Shown here piece by piece: positions 30,705 through 41,399 of a stretch of DNA of 64,000 nt (the stretch's first letter is position 1; each line of letters starts with the position of its first letter). The translations under genes were made by a program, and so were the position numbers. The notes under the pieces are model-generated. The model searched no databases and was not told the DNA's origin. It was given only the letters and a program-made list of their open reading frames with translations. The stretch is taken from the NCBI GenBank assembly GCA_014529385.2, contig CM043969.1, forward strand, positions 19,806,946 to 19,870,945, given 5' to 3'. The DNA is from Adiantum capillus-veneris. Taxonomy: Eukaryota; Streptophyta; Polypodiopsida; Polypodiales; Pteridaceae.

Positions 30705-32220
30705 TTATGCACACACACCTATAAAGCTTCTTAGTTCATGAAGATTCCTTGGTTTAGGCCATCCTTTTATTACCTCTAACTTGGATGGATCCATTTGGAT
30801 GCCGTCTTGAGAGATAATGTGACCTAAATACTGAATATCTTGCAAGAAAAATTCACTTTTCTTTCGATTAACATAAAGTTTATTCTCTCTTAAAACTTGA
30901 AATATTACCTGGAGGTGTTGCTTGTGTTCGTCTAATGAATTAGAGTAGATGATAATATCATCAAAGAACACTCCAGTGAAGGTTCGATGAGGCCTGAACA
31001 ACTTCTCCATCAAGCAGTTGAATGTGGCTGGTGCATTGGTCAAGCCAAAAGGCATGACAATGTATTCGTAAAGACCAAATGTAGTACGAAATGTGGCCTT
31101 TACAATGTCTTGATCAACTATCCTTATTTGATAATAGCCACTTTTTAGGTCAACCCTACTGAAGTAGGTCGATCCTTGTAGCTTATCAAATAGGTCTTCT
31201 ACCCGTGGAACGGGAAACCTATTCTTGATAGTGATCCTATTTAGTGCTCTATAGTCGACACACATACGATATGTGCCGTCTTTCTTTTGCACTAATAGCA
31301 CAGGTGAGCAAAATGGAGATGAGCTTGGCCTAACCATACCCTTCTCAACTAACTCATGCACTTGCCGCATAATCTCCTCTTGTTGAGCTTGAGAAACTCT
31401 ATAAGGAGGTTTGGTAGGCGGTGAACTTCCTGGAAGAAGTTCAATTGCATGGTCATCATTACCTCGTTTAGGAGGTAGCTCACAAGGGATGTCGTCAATA
31501 AAAACATCTTGAAACCCCTTGAGAAAATTGGATAACTCTAATTCCTTTTGGTTGCTTTTATTTTCTTTTGCTAAAGCATTAGGTTCATTTTGAGAGTCTT
31601 TAACAAAAATCATGTACACGGAAATAGAGCTCTTTATTGACTTGTTGAAAGCTGGTGTATGTACAATGGGGATGGTGTTACCCATTTCCTTAGCATCTAT
31701 ATACATGTCTTTTTCCCTGAACTTAAAGGAGATTCTCCTTTCAAGAAATTTAACATCGACAGCTAGGCGGTCAAACCATGGTGCCCCTAGGATTACATCC
31801 TCATGCTTGAGAGGAGAGATAAAGAAGTCCTCTTTGTCCACATAGCCTTGGACATGAAGCCTCAATTTTCCGATTAAGGGAGTGACTGAAGCTTCTTGCC
31901 CCTTGAAGGCACTGTCTGCGGGTAGGACATCTCCCATCTCGTAGAATTGTATTCCTAGCTTGGTGGCCAACTCTATAGATATAAAATTGTGAGTAGAACC
32001 AGGGTCAAAGAGAATAAAATCATCATGTTCTCTTACCTTTCCCCAAGCATGGCATAGAGGAGATCCTTTGTGGTGAGTTTGGTGAGTCTCCTCCTCTTGG
32101 ATTTCAACCAAGGAAGCTCTAGGAGGATCTTGGCGGTTGTTCTTTTGGGGACAAGCGCGGTACGCATGCCCTTGTTCGCCACACTTGAAACACCGGTTAT
32201 CCTTACGATAACAATCAAGC
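30705..32220 (-). pseudogene. Chromovirus protease and reverse transcriptase
   Basis: A zinc knuckle CFKCGEQGHAYRAC lies at 32151-32193, followed by the protease with ILFDPGSTHNFIS and VILGAPWF. The usual D-S/T-G triad reads D-P-G. RT follows with KGMVRPSSSPFCSPVLLVQK, VDYRALNRITIKNRFPVPRV, VMPFGLTNAPATFNCLM and the catalytic FFDD at 30957-30968. A TAA at 30705-30707 replaces the first of two Tyr codons in the conserved CAYYRRF region, cutting RT from RNase H. Confidence 0.9.
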
Positions 32221-32344
32221 TCTTCAGGAGAGAGTTTATTCTTACCTTTGTAAACTCCCTTCTCTTTAGCTTTGTTGGAGTTGCCCTTAGGAGACTTTTG
32301 GACATTGTCCTTCCCCTTAGGCTCATTGGAACCCTTATTTTCCG

Positions 32345-33637
32345 GGGCTTATTATTTCTTTTTGCCCCCGTTTGGAAATTGATTCGAGAGGCGACCATAG
32401 TGTGGTGTATTACCGCCGATATGGTACGTGGTCTTTGGGAGTTGACATACTCCGCCATTTCTTCGGTTAAGCCCGCACAAAATTGTTGCTTTTGCTCTCC
32501 AAAATCCAACTTTTTGAAGACAGTGGCTTTGAGTTGTAGGTCCCAAAACTTGTCTACATATTTGTGGATAGATTCATTGGGAGAGAGCTTTAAGCTTCGC
32601 CATTCGGTGAGTACTTTGTCTTTGGCATCGGTGGCCAAAAACTGCTTCATAATGGAAGCTCTTAAAGCTTTCCATGTTTGTGGAGCTTCACCGTTGGCTC
32701 GTAGGCTAGACTACCATTGTATGGCGGACTTTTGAAAGTGCATAGCTACATGGCGTAGCTTAGAGGACTCCGTGAAGCCCTCATCTCCAAACGCCGCATC
32801 GAATTGTTGGATAAAGGCCAAGACTTTGTCCGTAGCACCAAAGGTACCATCATAGGTAAGAAAAGAGATGCTCTTCCCTCCCTCTTTGAATTTCTTCAAC
32901 TTGGACGACCTCTTCCATGCGGCATATGATTTCCTATGACCTCTTCTTTTTGATGGTTCAAAGGTTGCACCATCACTTTCTTCAGAAGGTGAAGAATTTG
33001 AAGAAGGTGGAGAAGAGGGTGACCTCTTTCTCGCCTTTTTCTTGTCTTGATCTTTGTCGTCTTCACCATAGCTTTCATAAGAGGAAGAGGATGAAGAAGA
33101 TGGAGAAGAGGGTGTCCTCTTTCTCGCCTTTTTCTTCTCTTGCTTTTTATCATCCCTCTTTGAATTATGGCGTGGAGAAGAGTGTGATGGTCTTCTCCGC
33201 TTTGGTGGTGATGGAGAGAGTTTAGCCCGACGTCTTCGTGGAGCCATCTCCGCCGAGGTGGCGGGAGACTCGCTTCTTTCTCGTTCCTTCGGTGGAGGCT
33301 CTTGAGTTATCCTTTGGGAAGGAGATGCATCATCAAGAAGTAAATTCTTGAGCCCTTCATATGGATTCTCTTCTTCTTCCTGAATCGGAGAGAGACCTCT
33401 TTTGGTAGTCTCACAAGGAGGCTTCCTAGGTGTTCTCTCGTCATGGTGATGAGCTTGGAGAATCCCGTGAGCACGGAGCTGCCGTTGCACTTCACTTTGG
33501 AGAGATGGATTGCCCATGGCTTGTTGAAGCCTAGAAACAAGATAGTTAACAAGCATTGAAGCATCATTAGTAGCTTGTTCATGAGCAAAATCAAAGTTAT
33601 CAACATTAATTTCACTCTCTTTACTATTGTCAGCCAT
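32345..33637 (-). pseudogene. Chromovirus Gag with Lys/Ser-rich repeats, nonsense codon
   Basis: Starts MADNSKESEINVDNFDFAHE at 33637. After a P/R-rich stretch come two tandem basic-Ser repeats (KKARKRTPSSPSSSSSSS and KKARKRSPSSPPSSNSSP), possibly nuclear-localisation or RNA-binding sequence. The gag core follows: VLAFIQQFDAAFGDEGFTES and MHFQKSAIQW. TAG at 32711-32713 replaces the second Trp of the QWW motif kept in the older copy. Gag continues (IMKQFLATDAKDKVL, FCAGLTEEMAEYV) to a frameshift near 32345 before the zinc knuckle. Confidence 0.9.
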
Positions 33638-33927
33638 TCCAACAACTTTTAGGTGTAAAATTTTTAGGTGTACTTTGGCACTTCAAGCCCTAGTTGCTAC
33701 TCCTCTTTACTCCTTTAGAAAAAGCACTCAAGCTACCGTACCCGCGGCTCGAATACCATTAATTGCAAGGAAGAGAAGAGAGGGTCCTTCAACACCAAAA
33801 CAGCACCGGCTCCTGTCAAGCTTCTAATAGATCAATAATGGTTAAGCCGTAGGCAAGCCCCGTAGGACTCCACTATTAAGACCATAGTTCTCGACTGTGA
33901 TGCCCTGTTAACTGCACAAAGGCAGGC

Positions 33928-34319
33928 GCACTGCAAGGCTGAAAAATCCCTATTCTACTTACTCACAGGCAATTAATAATACCAACCATTTGTAGCTAGC
34001 TTGAGGACCTCCCTTCTTGAGCAAGAAAAGAGAAACCTTGAGCTCTGATACCAATGTAACATTTAATGGCCTAATAACTTATGTGTAGCGGAAATTAGCA
34101 TGAACATAGTGGGCATTTCATTAGCACTGCAAGGTTGAAAAATCCCTATTCTACTTACGCACAGGCAATTAATAATACCAACCATTTGTAGCTAGCTTGA
34201 GGACCTCCCTTCTTGAGCAAGAAAAGAGAAACCTTGAGCTCTGATACCAATGTAACATTTAATGGCCTAAAAACTTGTGTGTAGCGGAAATTAGCATGAA
34301 CATAGTGGGCATTTTCATT
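33928..34319 (-). repeat. Tandem 196-bp duplication across leader, primer site and LTR edge
   Basis: 33928-34123 and 34124-34319 are near-identical. Each contains leader sequence, the tRNA-iMet primer-binding site (34041-34053 and 34237-34249) and about the last 70 bases of the 5' LTR. The second primer site is attached only to a 69-bp LTR stub. Confidence 0.9.
34237..34249 (-). other. Primer-binding site, tRNA-iMet type (nested element)
   Basis: Minus strand TGGTATCAGAGCTC starts one base after the LTR edge (34251). It matches the plant tRNA-iMet consensus TGGTATCAGAGC exactly. A duplicate sits at 34041-34053. Confidence 0.9.
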
Positions 34320-35368
34320 AGAATAGATTCCTAATGAGAATTACAAGAGTGCTTGGGTGGAGAGAGCAACAAAAAGCATAACACCTAGTTAGATAGCATG
34401 AAAAATACTTTCAAAAGAGAGAGAAATTAAGCTATTGACAACAGTTGAGGACTGGATTTGCATGGAGCCGGTCCCCCCTCCAAAAGGCTTTGTATTATGG
34501 TTTCTCCCATCAAGAGAGACATTGTACAATACAATTCTTTGTGTTCCTTCAAGACTAGCTAGTGCAATGAAGATGAAAGCTTCATGCACTAAGCAAAACA
34601 CTTAGCAAACACAACATCAATTATCCCTGGTCTCAGACCCAAGACCTCACACACCTTCAAAGATGGTGAGAGCTAGCAGGGTATGAGAGTAGATTGAGAG
34701 GAAGAAGGAGTATCTTACGAGAAAGATGTACATCTCCTCACATAATCACTCATATTAGCATAGCTTAGCTTAGTAATTAGCTTGGTAGAGGAGATGAGCA
34801 TGCATTGAAGCTTGGCTCTTGGTTGGATTTGCATCCACATGCCAAAAGAGTGTTGATGTAGGCTTCTATCTCACAAGCTTGGAGTAGGTGATGAGTTCTC
34901 CATTAAAGCTTGGGAAGAGATAGTCTTCTCTTTCTTCACACATGAGCTTGTGTGAGTGTGTGTGTGATAATGCCTTGCAAAAATCAGCCCCCTCTCTCTC
35001 TTGGGCAAGCCCTCTTGCTAATTGCTCTCCCATGTAGGGATGTGCAAAGACTTTTAGGGCACACACAAAGCATCCAATTTTCCCTAGGATTGACCTTTGG
35101 ACACAACCTTTGAATTTTGGAACCTTAGCATTTTGGAAGTCTTAATGGGATGAACCTTAGGGTCTTTTGAGCCCATTGTTGCACATGGCTCTTTTGCAGA
35201 TGGCCCCCCCTTTGGATCCCTATTTTCCCTCCTTTGGATCCCTACTGTGGCCGGTCTGCTAGCTTAACCAATATTCTAGCTTTTTCTCCCCTGGCACTTC
35301 CCCACATTAAATGATCAGTTTAATATGAGAAAATAATTTAGGAGAATTAGATATTGATTATTATGACA
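34251..35368 (-). repeat. 5' LTR of the nested chromovirus, 1118 bp, internally deleted
   Basis: Same ends and order as 26752-28336, but the block between TTGCTCT and CCCATGTAGGG is missing (about 467 bp). CTC occurs at both deletion edges in the other LTR, so the loss probably happened by microhomology. Confidence 0.95.
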
Positions 35369-35860
35369 GAGAGACTTGGCACAATACAATCTTTGTGTTC
35401 CTTGTGACCTAGGTGATGATATGAAGATGGAAAGCTTCATGCATCACGAGCATAACATAAAATTTGTAAAAGCATTAACCATCCCCGGCCTTAGTCCCAA
35501 GGCCCCAAACACCTTCGAAGGTGGAGAGAGCTAGCAGGGAATGAGAGTAGGGAAGAGGAAGAAGAATCATTCATAGGAGAAATAAATAGTTCCTCACTTA
35601 TCATCAGTCTTCTTGCTTAGCATAGCATAATAGCATAGTAACGAAGATGGAGTAGATGGAAAGCTTAAGCATTGAAGCATGGCCCTTGGTTGGATTTGCA
35701 TTCCATGGCCAAGAGTGTTGGTGTAGGCTCTCAACTTCTCAACAAGCTTGGAGAAGGAGAAGGAGTTCTTGCACTTTTACCAACTGAGAATGTGTGAAAA
35801 ATGAGTGTGTGAGAGGGTGTATACCCCCAAGCACACCCCCAACTTGCCTTGGTTGACCCC

Positions 35861-35861
<1 letters not shown>

Positions 35862-35923
<62 letters not shown>
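35862..35923. repeat. 35-base poly-C tract followed by CA repeat
   Basis: An unbroken C run at 35862-35896 passes into CA repeats to 35923, inside the older LTR. The Gly-rich/Cys-Val protein predicted on the minus strand is only this repeat. Confidence 0.95.
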
Positions 35924-35926
<3 letters not shown>

Positions 35927-36287
35927 TCGTAACTCAAGCTTAATTATGATTGGACCCCTCTAAGCCTATCCAATCACATGCATAAAGCATATAAAGCAAC
36001 AAGGGTAGCATTAAAACAAGTGTCTTCCTTACCCCTTTGAGAGAGAGGGCTTGATAATATCTAAATATTTGTTGAATTAAACTAAAAGCTTATTGGAGCC
36101 CTCTTTAGCCCAACCATTAGGATTTAAGCACACCATGTAGCTAAGCATAGGGAGAGCTTGACATGTGTCCATGTGCCCCTTGAGAAAGGGGGTGCCCTTT
36201 GGGTGAGTGGGAGGTTAAGTCAAGATTCACCTAACTTTGGGGCTTTCCCCCTCCTTTGTAGGGTCTCTTTTTGACTCAAGCCTGTCA

Positions 36288-36412
36288 AGCACCTTACCCC
36301 CCCATGCATAGGAAGGTTCTCAAGCACCTTACTCATCAAGCATGACAAGCACCTCAAGCACCTTAGCCAGCAAGCACGACAAGTGTCTCAAGCACCTTAA
36401 TCATTGAGAGAT
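36288..36412. repeat. Short minisatellite of CAAGCACCTTA units
   Basis: Irregular tandem copies of CTCAAGCACCTTA and CATGACAAGCACCTCAAG. An inverted relative (GGTGCTTGT-CGTGCTTG units) is at 61390-61495. Confidence 0.75.
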
Positions 36413-36439
36413 ACCCCTCCCCAGGGGTCTATGAACACA

Positions 36440-38390
36440 ATATGCATTTTACACCTTTATACGATTTTCAATATACATCAGAGTTGCGGAGGCGTTTGCA
36501 TAGGGGAGAAGTTCTCAGTGCCCGACCAATCATGGAGTTTAGGCCATGAGTTGGACTGCATCTAGAGAAACCTAGCGGTTGGTGCTACTCCTGAATGGGT
36601 GTGATAAATGAAATCATATCAAGAGCAATATAACATTGTGGAGGGTGAATATATGTGTACACTACATTTCGAGAAGAGAGAGAAAATATAGTGGAGGGTG
36701 AAATAGAGTGCACAGAGACATGGAAAAATGACAATAGAGAATCTTTAAATTTCGCATCTAAATGAAACATGCAACCATATATTGATGCAATGACAAAAAA
36801 ATTTGTATACCATAACATCAAAAAGAATATGAGAAAATAACTAGCAGAGCACCGAACCCTGTGTAGGGTTCGACCGGTTTACCCATCCACTTCCACTCTA
36901 CTACGGACAAAGAGAAATTCACTCAGCTCCAGCCTACCTGAGCCAAACATAAGCTGAGGCCACTTCGCCTCCCGCCATGAACCCAAGCTCTGAAAGGATC
37001 CCAAACCAGTATGTGGTAGGGTATCAACACCAACCATACCAATATAGGTACCACTTCTCTTCGATGCCCAACATCGGGTGTTTAGACAAATCCAAGGCAA
37101 AATCCCCGACGCGTTATCCGTGTAGGTCGTTCAACCCCTGATGCACTAATCATGTAGATGATCCTAACAAAAAGAAGAAGACCTAGGCAACACCCTCGAT
37201 CTAGCAAAGCCCAGGTCAACGACCCTTTTATCTAAGGCTAAGCAATGTAGGTGATCCTAGTCCTGTAGCGATGCTTCCATGAGAAACATAACACGTGAGT
37301 CTAATCACAATAGCACCTTCCATATGCAAGAACATACTTTTCCAAGCAGTTAGACTGTACAGGGTCTCTACCCTTATACATCTACCATAAACCATCCAGA
37401 TCACTTCTTGATCTAACTCCAAACCATAAACCATAATCCATAATCCAATCACATCACTTTCTACCCAACTCGGGTGAGGCACAACCAATCCTGCATAACC
37501 ACTTTAGAACATAATACGGCTGCAACAATTTGGCAGTGTAGCTATATCCCAAAAAACACCAAGAGCCACACCGGAATCCACCATAAAATCACAACCATAA
37601 TCCATGAGGGATATCTACCCTTTACCACAAATCATCTTCACACTGAACCAACTCCCACACTTGGAGTTTGACATATCCACTGCAGTCAATCGGAGTCCAC
37701 ACACATGATCCTTAAGACATGAGATTTTCACGCATAAACTAAGTCTGACCAGCAACTAAACATGATATAAAAATCCAATTTTGACAACATCTAACCATGC
37801 GAAGTTGATGCATCATATCTACACTTCACCTCTCTAGCACATAAGAGCTAGTTTTGACCTAGAAAGGTGGAAAGCAATCATACCCATGCACATGAGGCAT
37901 CCACACCTATCCATAAGGTTCCATACATTATATGATATTATTCTATCACCATAAACATGATGCAAAATAGCTTCGACCCTTAGGTCGACCATAAACCATA
38001 ACTTCACTTATATGCAAAAAACAACTTTTTGCCCATTTTTGGAGCATACATAACATGAAAATGAAAGTTTTTAACTTCAAACCAATGCATCAAGCTCAGA
38101 CACATAATGTAAACTAACACTCCATCACATCACTTTGCCCATATGATACTCATATAGCAAACGGTAACACAAAAAGAAAGCTGCTTTATTCATATCCGCC
38201 TATGCGGTTAGGTTTGACTAACCATAAACCCTCACATGAGTTTATGGACATCTAATACTTGAAATCAACTCACCAAGATAAAACATAAATCATATATAAA
38301 TAGATCGGTTAACTTGTGACATCATATGGTACTCCCCCTAGGTAGCACCGCTACATGCCTAGGTAAACCCGGTTATGGAACGATTAATAA
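36440..38390. other. Non-coding region, no gene recognised
   Basis: About 2 kb without a recognisable domain. Short open stretches (for example 37228-37488, minus) show no family features. The tracts ACCATAAACCATAATCCATA (about 37425-37446) and CATAAACCATAAC (about 37990) are simple local repeats. It may be the interior of the unknown LTR-like element whose 1.6-kb repeat starts at 38395, but no gag or pol is visible. Confidence 0.4.
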
Positions 38391-39119
38391 CTCGCATATC
38401 CAAGGTGATAACGAAGAACCAAATTCACTTATCATCAATTTTACTCAAGCTTTTCAATTGGCTAAGTGAGTTTTCCCATCCAGTGAATCTATATAGTGGT
38501 TCTCCAAGGAGCCTGGGATCCAAAATTTTGACAGTGCAATGGGCAACAAGCTGTTTTTGACCATATCTCTTACCTCGTGCGTGATTTTCACATGACACCC
38601 ACGAGATAAAATGCTATAAATGACGTCTTTTATCTCCGGTTTAAAGGGTTCGGGCTGCATAACATTTTGTGAGTTATGACCAGAATAGTGTTCCTACCGC
38701 TTCTATGCGTGAAACGAAAAGCACTTTTTATGCACGCACGCGATCATAAACACATTGTGTGTATACATCAGCATGTTAAACATGATAAAATAATTGTGGG
38801 GCAACTTCATACGTACTTGGAAAATCCATACATACAGTCGTATATGAAAAAACAATCACCGAGAGGGTATCTACTCAGAAAAAGGACACAGAGAGAGAGA
38901 TGATGATGGCTATGGAGTCTAGAGCTTCTCACCGTGCTTTAGAATTTATTAGGGGCTATCAAAAGGCTTCTTGCTTCTTTTGCAAGAGAACGGTGATGAG
39001 AGCTACTACGTAGAGGTGTTCACCCACGAGAACTTTCAGAGAGCGCGTACATCGTGAAACGAGAGAGGCGATAGCAAGCAAGTAGAGAGAGAGAGAGTAT
39101 CCTTCTCCTTCTTCCCATA

Positions 39120-39122
<3 letters not shown>

Positions 39123-39188
<66 letters not shown>
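39123..39188. repeat. GA microsatellite
   Basis: 33 GA repeats inside the LTR-like repeat. The corresponding place in the other copy has a GAA tract and a CT tract instead. Confidence 0.95.
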
Positions 39189-39191
<3 letters not shown>

Positions 39192-39297
39192 TATGGAGAT
39201 TGTGATGAAGAGCTTGCACCACTCCGTATAATAGGTATGTATTGCCTTGCGGTAGTAGACGCAACAGACGACACTCGAAACTGAGCACTGCAGATGA

Positions 39298-39305
39298 ATT
39301 TATAG
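39298..39305 (-). promoter_or_regulatory. TATA box in LTR-like repeat, copy 1
   Basis: CTATAAAT on the minus strand, downstream of GGGCAAGG/CAGTGC sequence as in the other copy (62348-62355). Conserved between two diverged copies, so probably functional in the ancestor. Confidence 0.5.
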
Positions 39306-40039
39306 GCACTGGGCAAGGCTGGAGTGAGCCCCAAGGCCAAAACTAGTGCTACTACCTTCTTAGCTAGAAATAGCTGCACAGATTTTGGGATTTAAAAATA
39401 AAACATCACATGGATTTTGGTGGTCAACTCTCCCACTTACCATTCAATTTTCACAGTAAAACTAACCAATTGAACAGTATCCGGCCAACTAATGAAACCT
39501 TGACTAGACTATGCCGCACCATGATGTCCTGACATGAATATGACTTTCTCGTACTGCCTGGACGTATTTACAATACTGCTTTTTATAAAAATAATTCTCG
39601 TAAAAATCTCGTTTCTTCTCCGAGTAGCCATTTTTAAATCTGATGGAGACTAAAATTAATAATTTTATGTTTAGGTCATCTTAAAAAGCACATTGCTTTT
39701 CAAAAACGCCGAAAAGCACAAAAAGCTAAAAATAGCATAAAGAAAAAAAGAAAAATTTCTAAAATTGAACCACGGGTTCTCCTTGTGAGTGGAATAAGAA
39801 AGCGGACTCGCTTTTCACTAAAAAGAACTAAAAATGATGAAAAGCTAAAAATAGCATGAAACGCACTCAAAAAGCAGATTTTTACAAAATTGAACATAGC
39901 TTCCCCGGAACACGTAGATTAACGATTCGACCCTGCTTTTTGCCAAAAAGCACCTAAAAGCACGAAAAAACAAAAAATAGTCGCTTTACTCAAAACTGAA
40001 CCAAACATCCATCACTAGAAGAAAAGGCTTACAAGCGGT

Positions 40040-40400
40040 GGAAGTCTCTCAAGGAGAAGGGCATCATACCACATACTTGGGCAGTTTTCAAGAGTGTATT
40101 CAAAAAAGAATTTTTGCCTACAAATGAAGTAGATAGAAATTAGTCTATTTGGGACAAGTGATCTATGCGTCAGCATAAGACACTAATGGAGTATATCTTA
40201 CACTAATGATGTGATTATCAAGCTGGAGGGTTTAGATACCTTTCAACAAGTGCGTGGTTCTATCCATGCTACATTGACAATAGAGCTTAAGAAACGTGTC
40301 AAAACCGAGGACCCCAAGATGCTTTGAGGAGGCCATAGTGCAAGCATATGTATATGACGATTCCGATAAAAAATCATTGCATTGTACTCACGTGCTTGAC
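40040..40400 (+). pseudogene. Gypsy Gag remnant
   Basis: HTWAVFKSVFKKEFLPTNEV, then LEGLDTFQQVRGSIHATLTI and ELKKRVKTEDPKML are typical of the gypsy gag core and tail. Stops (for example after VDRN and KML) interrupt it. Downstream K-rich sequence to 40620 may be the linker; no intact zinc knuckle is seen. Confidence 0.65.
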
Positions 40401-40770
40401 ATTGTACATGCAAATACATGCACATAGAATGGACACAATAAAAGAAAATTTATAGTAGCTGCATGTGAGGTGTCCAAGAAAACCAAGGGGTCTAGGGGTC
40501 CTCCATCTAGTGAAGAGTTTGCGAAGGCTAAAAAGAAAGAATTATGTTTTACATGGCAAAAAGGATTGTCCCAAGGGAAAATTTGCTGCCCAAGGTAGGG
40601 AGAAAGTAGTGCACATGGTGTGATTGCTTCCTCTTGAGTCGTCCTCTTGTTTCTCCAGTGTGGAGGTAACACACATTGAAGCGGTGTACGAGTGTTGTAT
40701 CATGGCCTCAATGTGGTAGCCGACCACATGAGTTGGTGCATATGCACGGATCTATCCAAGGTCACATGGC

Positions 40771-41199
40771 ATGAACCTTGGTGTGAATGATGGTGCTTTG
40801 CACAATTTTATTAACTATAAGTTAGTGAAATGGCTCAAGTTACCCCAAACTCAAAGTTCCAATCATTACAAGGTAACGATGATTAACGGCCATGACACTG
40901 AAGTGCGGGATATTTTGATGAAGGATGTACCACTAAAACTTCAAGGGTATGACACATCCTTGAATTTCCAACTCATGAATATGGAGCGGGCAGATGTGAT
41001 CCTTAGTCGGGATTGGCTACATAGTCTAGGATATTCACTTAAATGTAGCTATGAGAACAATAGTTTGGTGTTCAAATACAATGTCATCCACGTGTTGTTG
41101 TTGGGGGAGAAGGATACCCCTTCCTCGTCACTCATTTGTATAGTCAAGATTGTGAAGATCTCTTCTCAAGATGAAATAGATGAACTCTATTTGTGTTAG
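40771..41199 (+). pseudogene. Gypsy protease remnant with altered active site
   Basis: 142 residues. NDGALHNFINYKLVKWLKL aligns with the D-S-G-A-x-H-N-F-I strand of gypsy proteases, but the triad reads N-D-G. VTMINGHDTEVRDILMKDVP and ADVILSRDWLHSLG are the flap and second-strand equivalents (normally LG.DWL). Probably inactive. Confidence 0.75.
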
Positions 41200-41292
41200 T
41201 CCGTGTGTCATTTTTTATCAAATATTGATAATGTTCTGAATGACAATTTCTCAACACCGCATGTTTCTATCTCTCCTCTTCCAACTATGGCT

Positions 41293-41295
<3 letters not shown>

Positions 41296-41349
<54 letters not shown>
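41296..41349. repeat. CT microsatellite
   Basis: 27 CT repeats between the protease and RT remnants of the gypsy element. Confidence 0.95.
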
Positions 41350-41353
<4 letters not shown>

Positions 41354-41399
41354 GAAAATATTTTTGATAAGTTAGAAATTTTATTAATTGAATCCAAAG

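Larger units (their letters stand above)
26747..35373 (-). mobile_element. Nested Ty3/gypsy chromovirus with GAGAG target duplication
   Basis: A full-length but defective element. TGTAAC...ATGACA LTRs lie at 26752-28336 (3') and 34251-35368 (5'), with 5-bp duplications GAGAG at 26747-26751 and 35369-35373. The tRNA-iMet primer-binding site is at 34237-34249 and the polypurine tract at 28337-28350. Gag, protease, RT, RNase H, integrase and chromodomain are in order on the minus strand. It is inserted in the LTR of a related older element. LTRs are very similar apart from one deletion, implying fairly recent insertion. Confidence 0.95.
35374..36440 (-). repeat. Older chromovirus LTR, part 2
   Basis: Continues the LTR split at 26746. 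Blocks match the younger LTR in order: GAGAGAGCTAGCAGGGAATGAG, TTGGTTGGATTTGCAT, CTCATTGG-like ATTGGACCC, CTAACTTTGGGGC. The far end is not sharply defined; homology is visible to about 36270, and a GCACCTCAAGCACCTTA minisatellite follows. Confidence 0.7.
38395..40012 (-). repeat. 1.6-kb LTR-like repeat, copy 1 (minus)
   Basis: Homologous, in inverted orientation, to 61655-63235 over its full length. Shared blocks include GGTTCAGTTTTGAG, the GCTATTTTTAGCTTTTCATG repeats, AAGGTTTCATTAGTCGGCCGG, the TATA region, GGTAGTGCTAC, CTCTCGGTGATT and CTTAGCCAATTG. A GA tract (39123-39188) lies within it. Its size and an internal promoter-like TATA fit a solo LTR, but terminal TG/CA and target duplications could not be fixed. 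Confidence 0.7.

Noticed and set aside
32070-32735. 221-residue plus-strand open frame
   Set aside because: Antisense shadow of the chromovirus gag; no family features of its own.
35731-35937. Gly-rich, Cys/Val-rich proteins
   Set aside because: Poly-C and CA repeat read in two frames.
36585-37488. Several short minus-strand frames
   Set aside because: No domain, no splice signals supporting a gene, and composition like the surrounding non-coding DNA.
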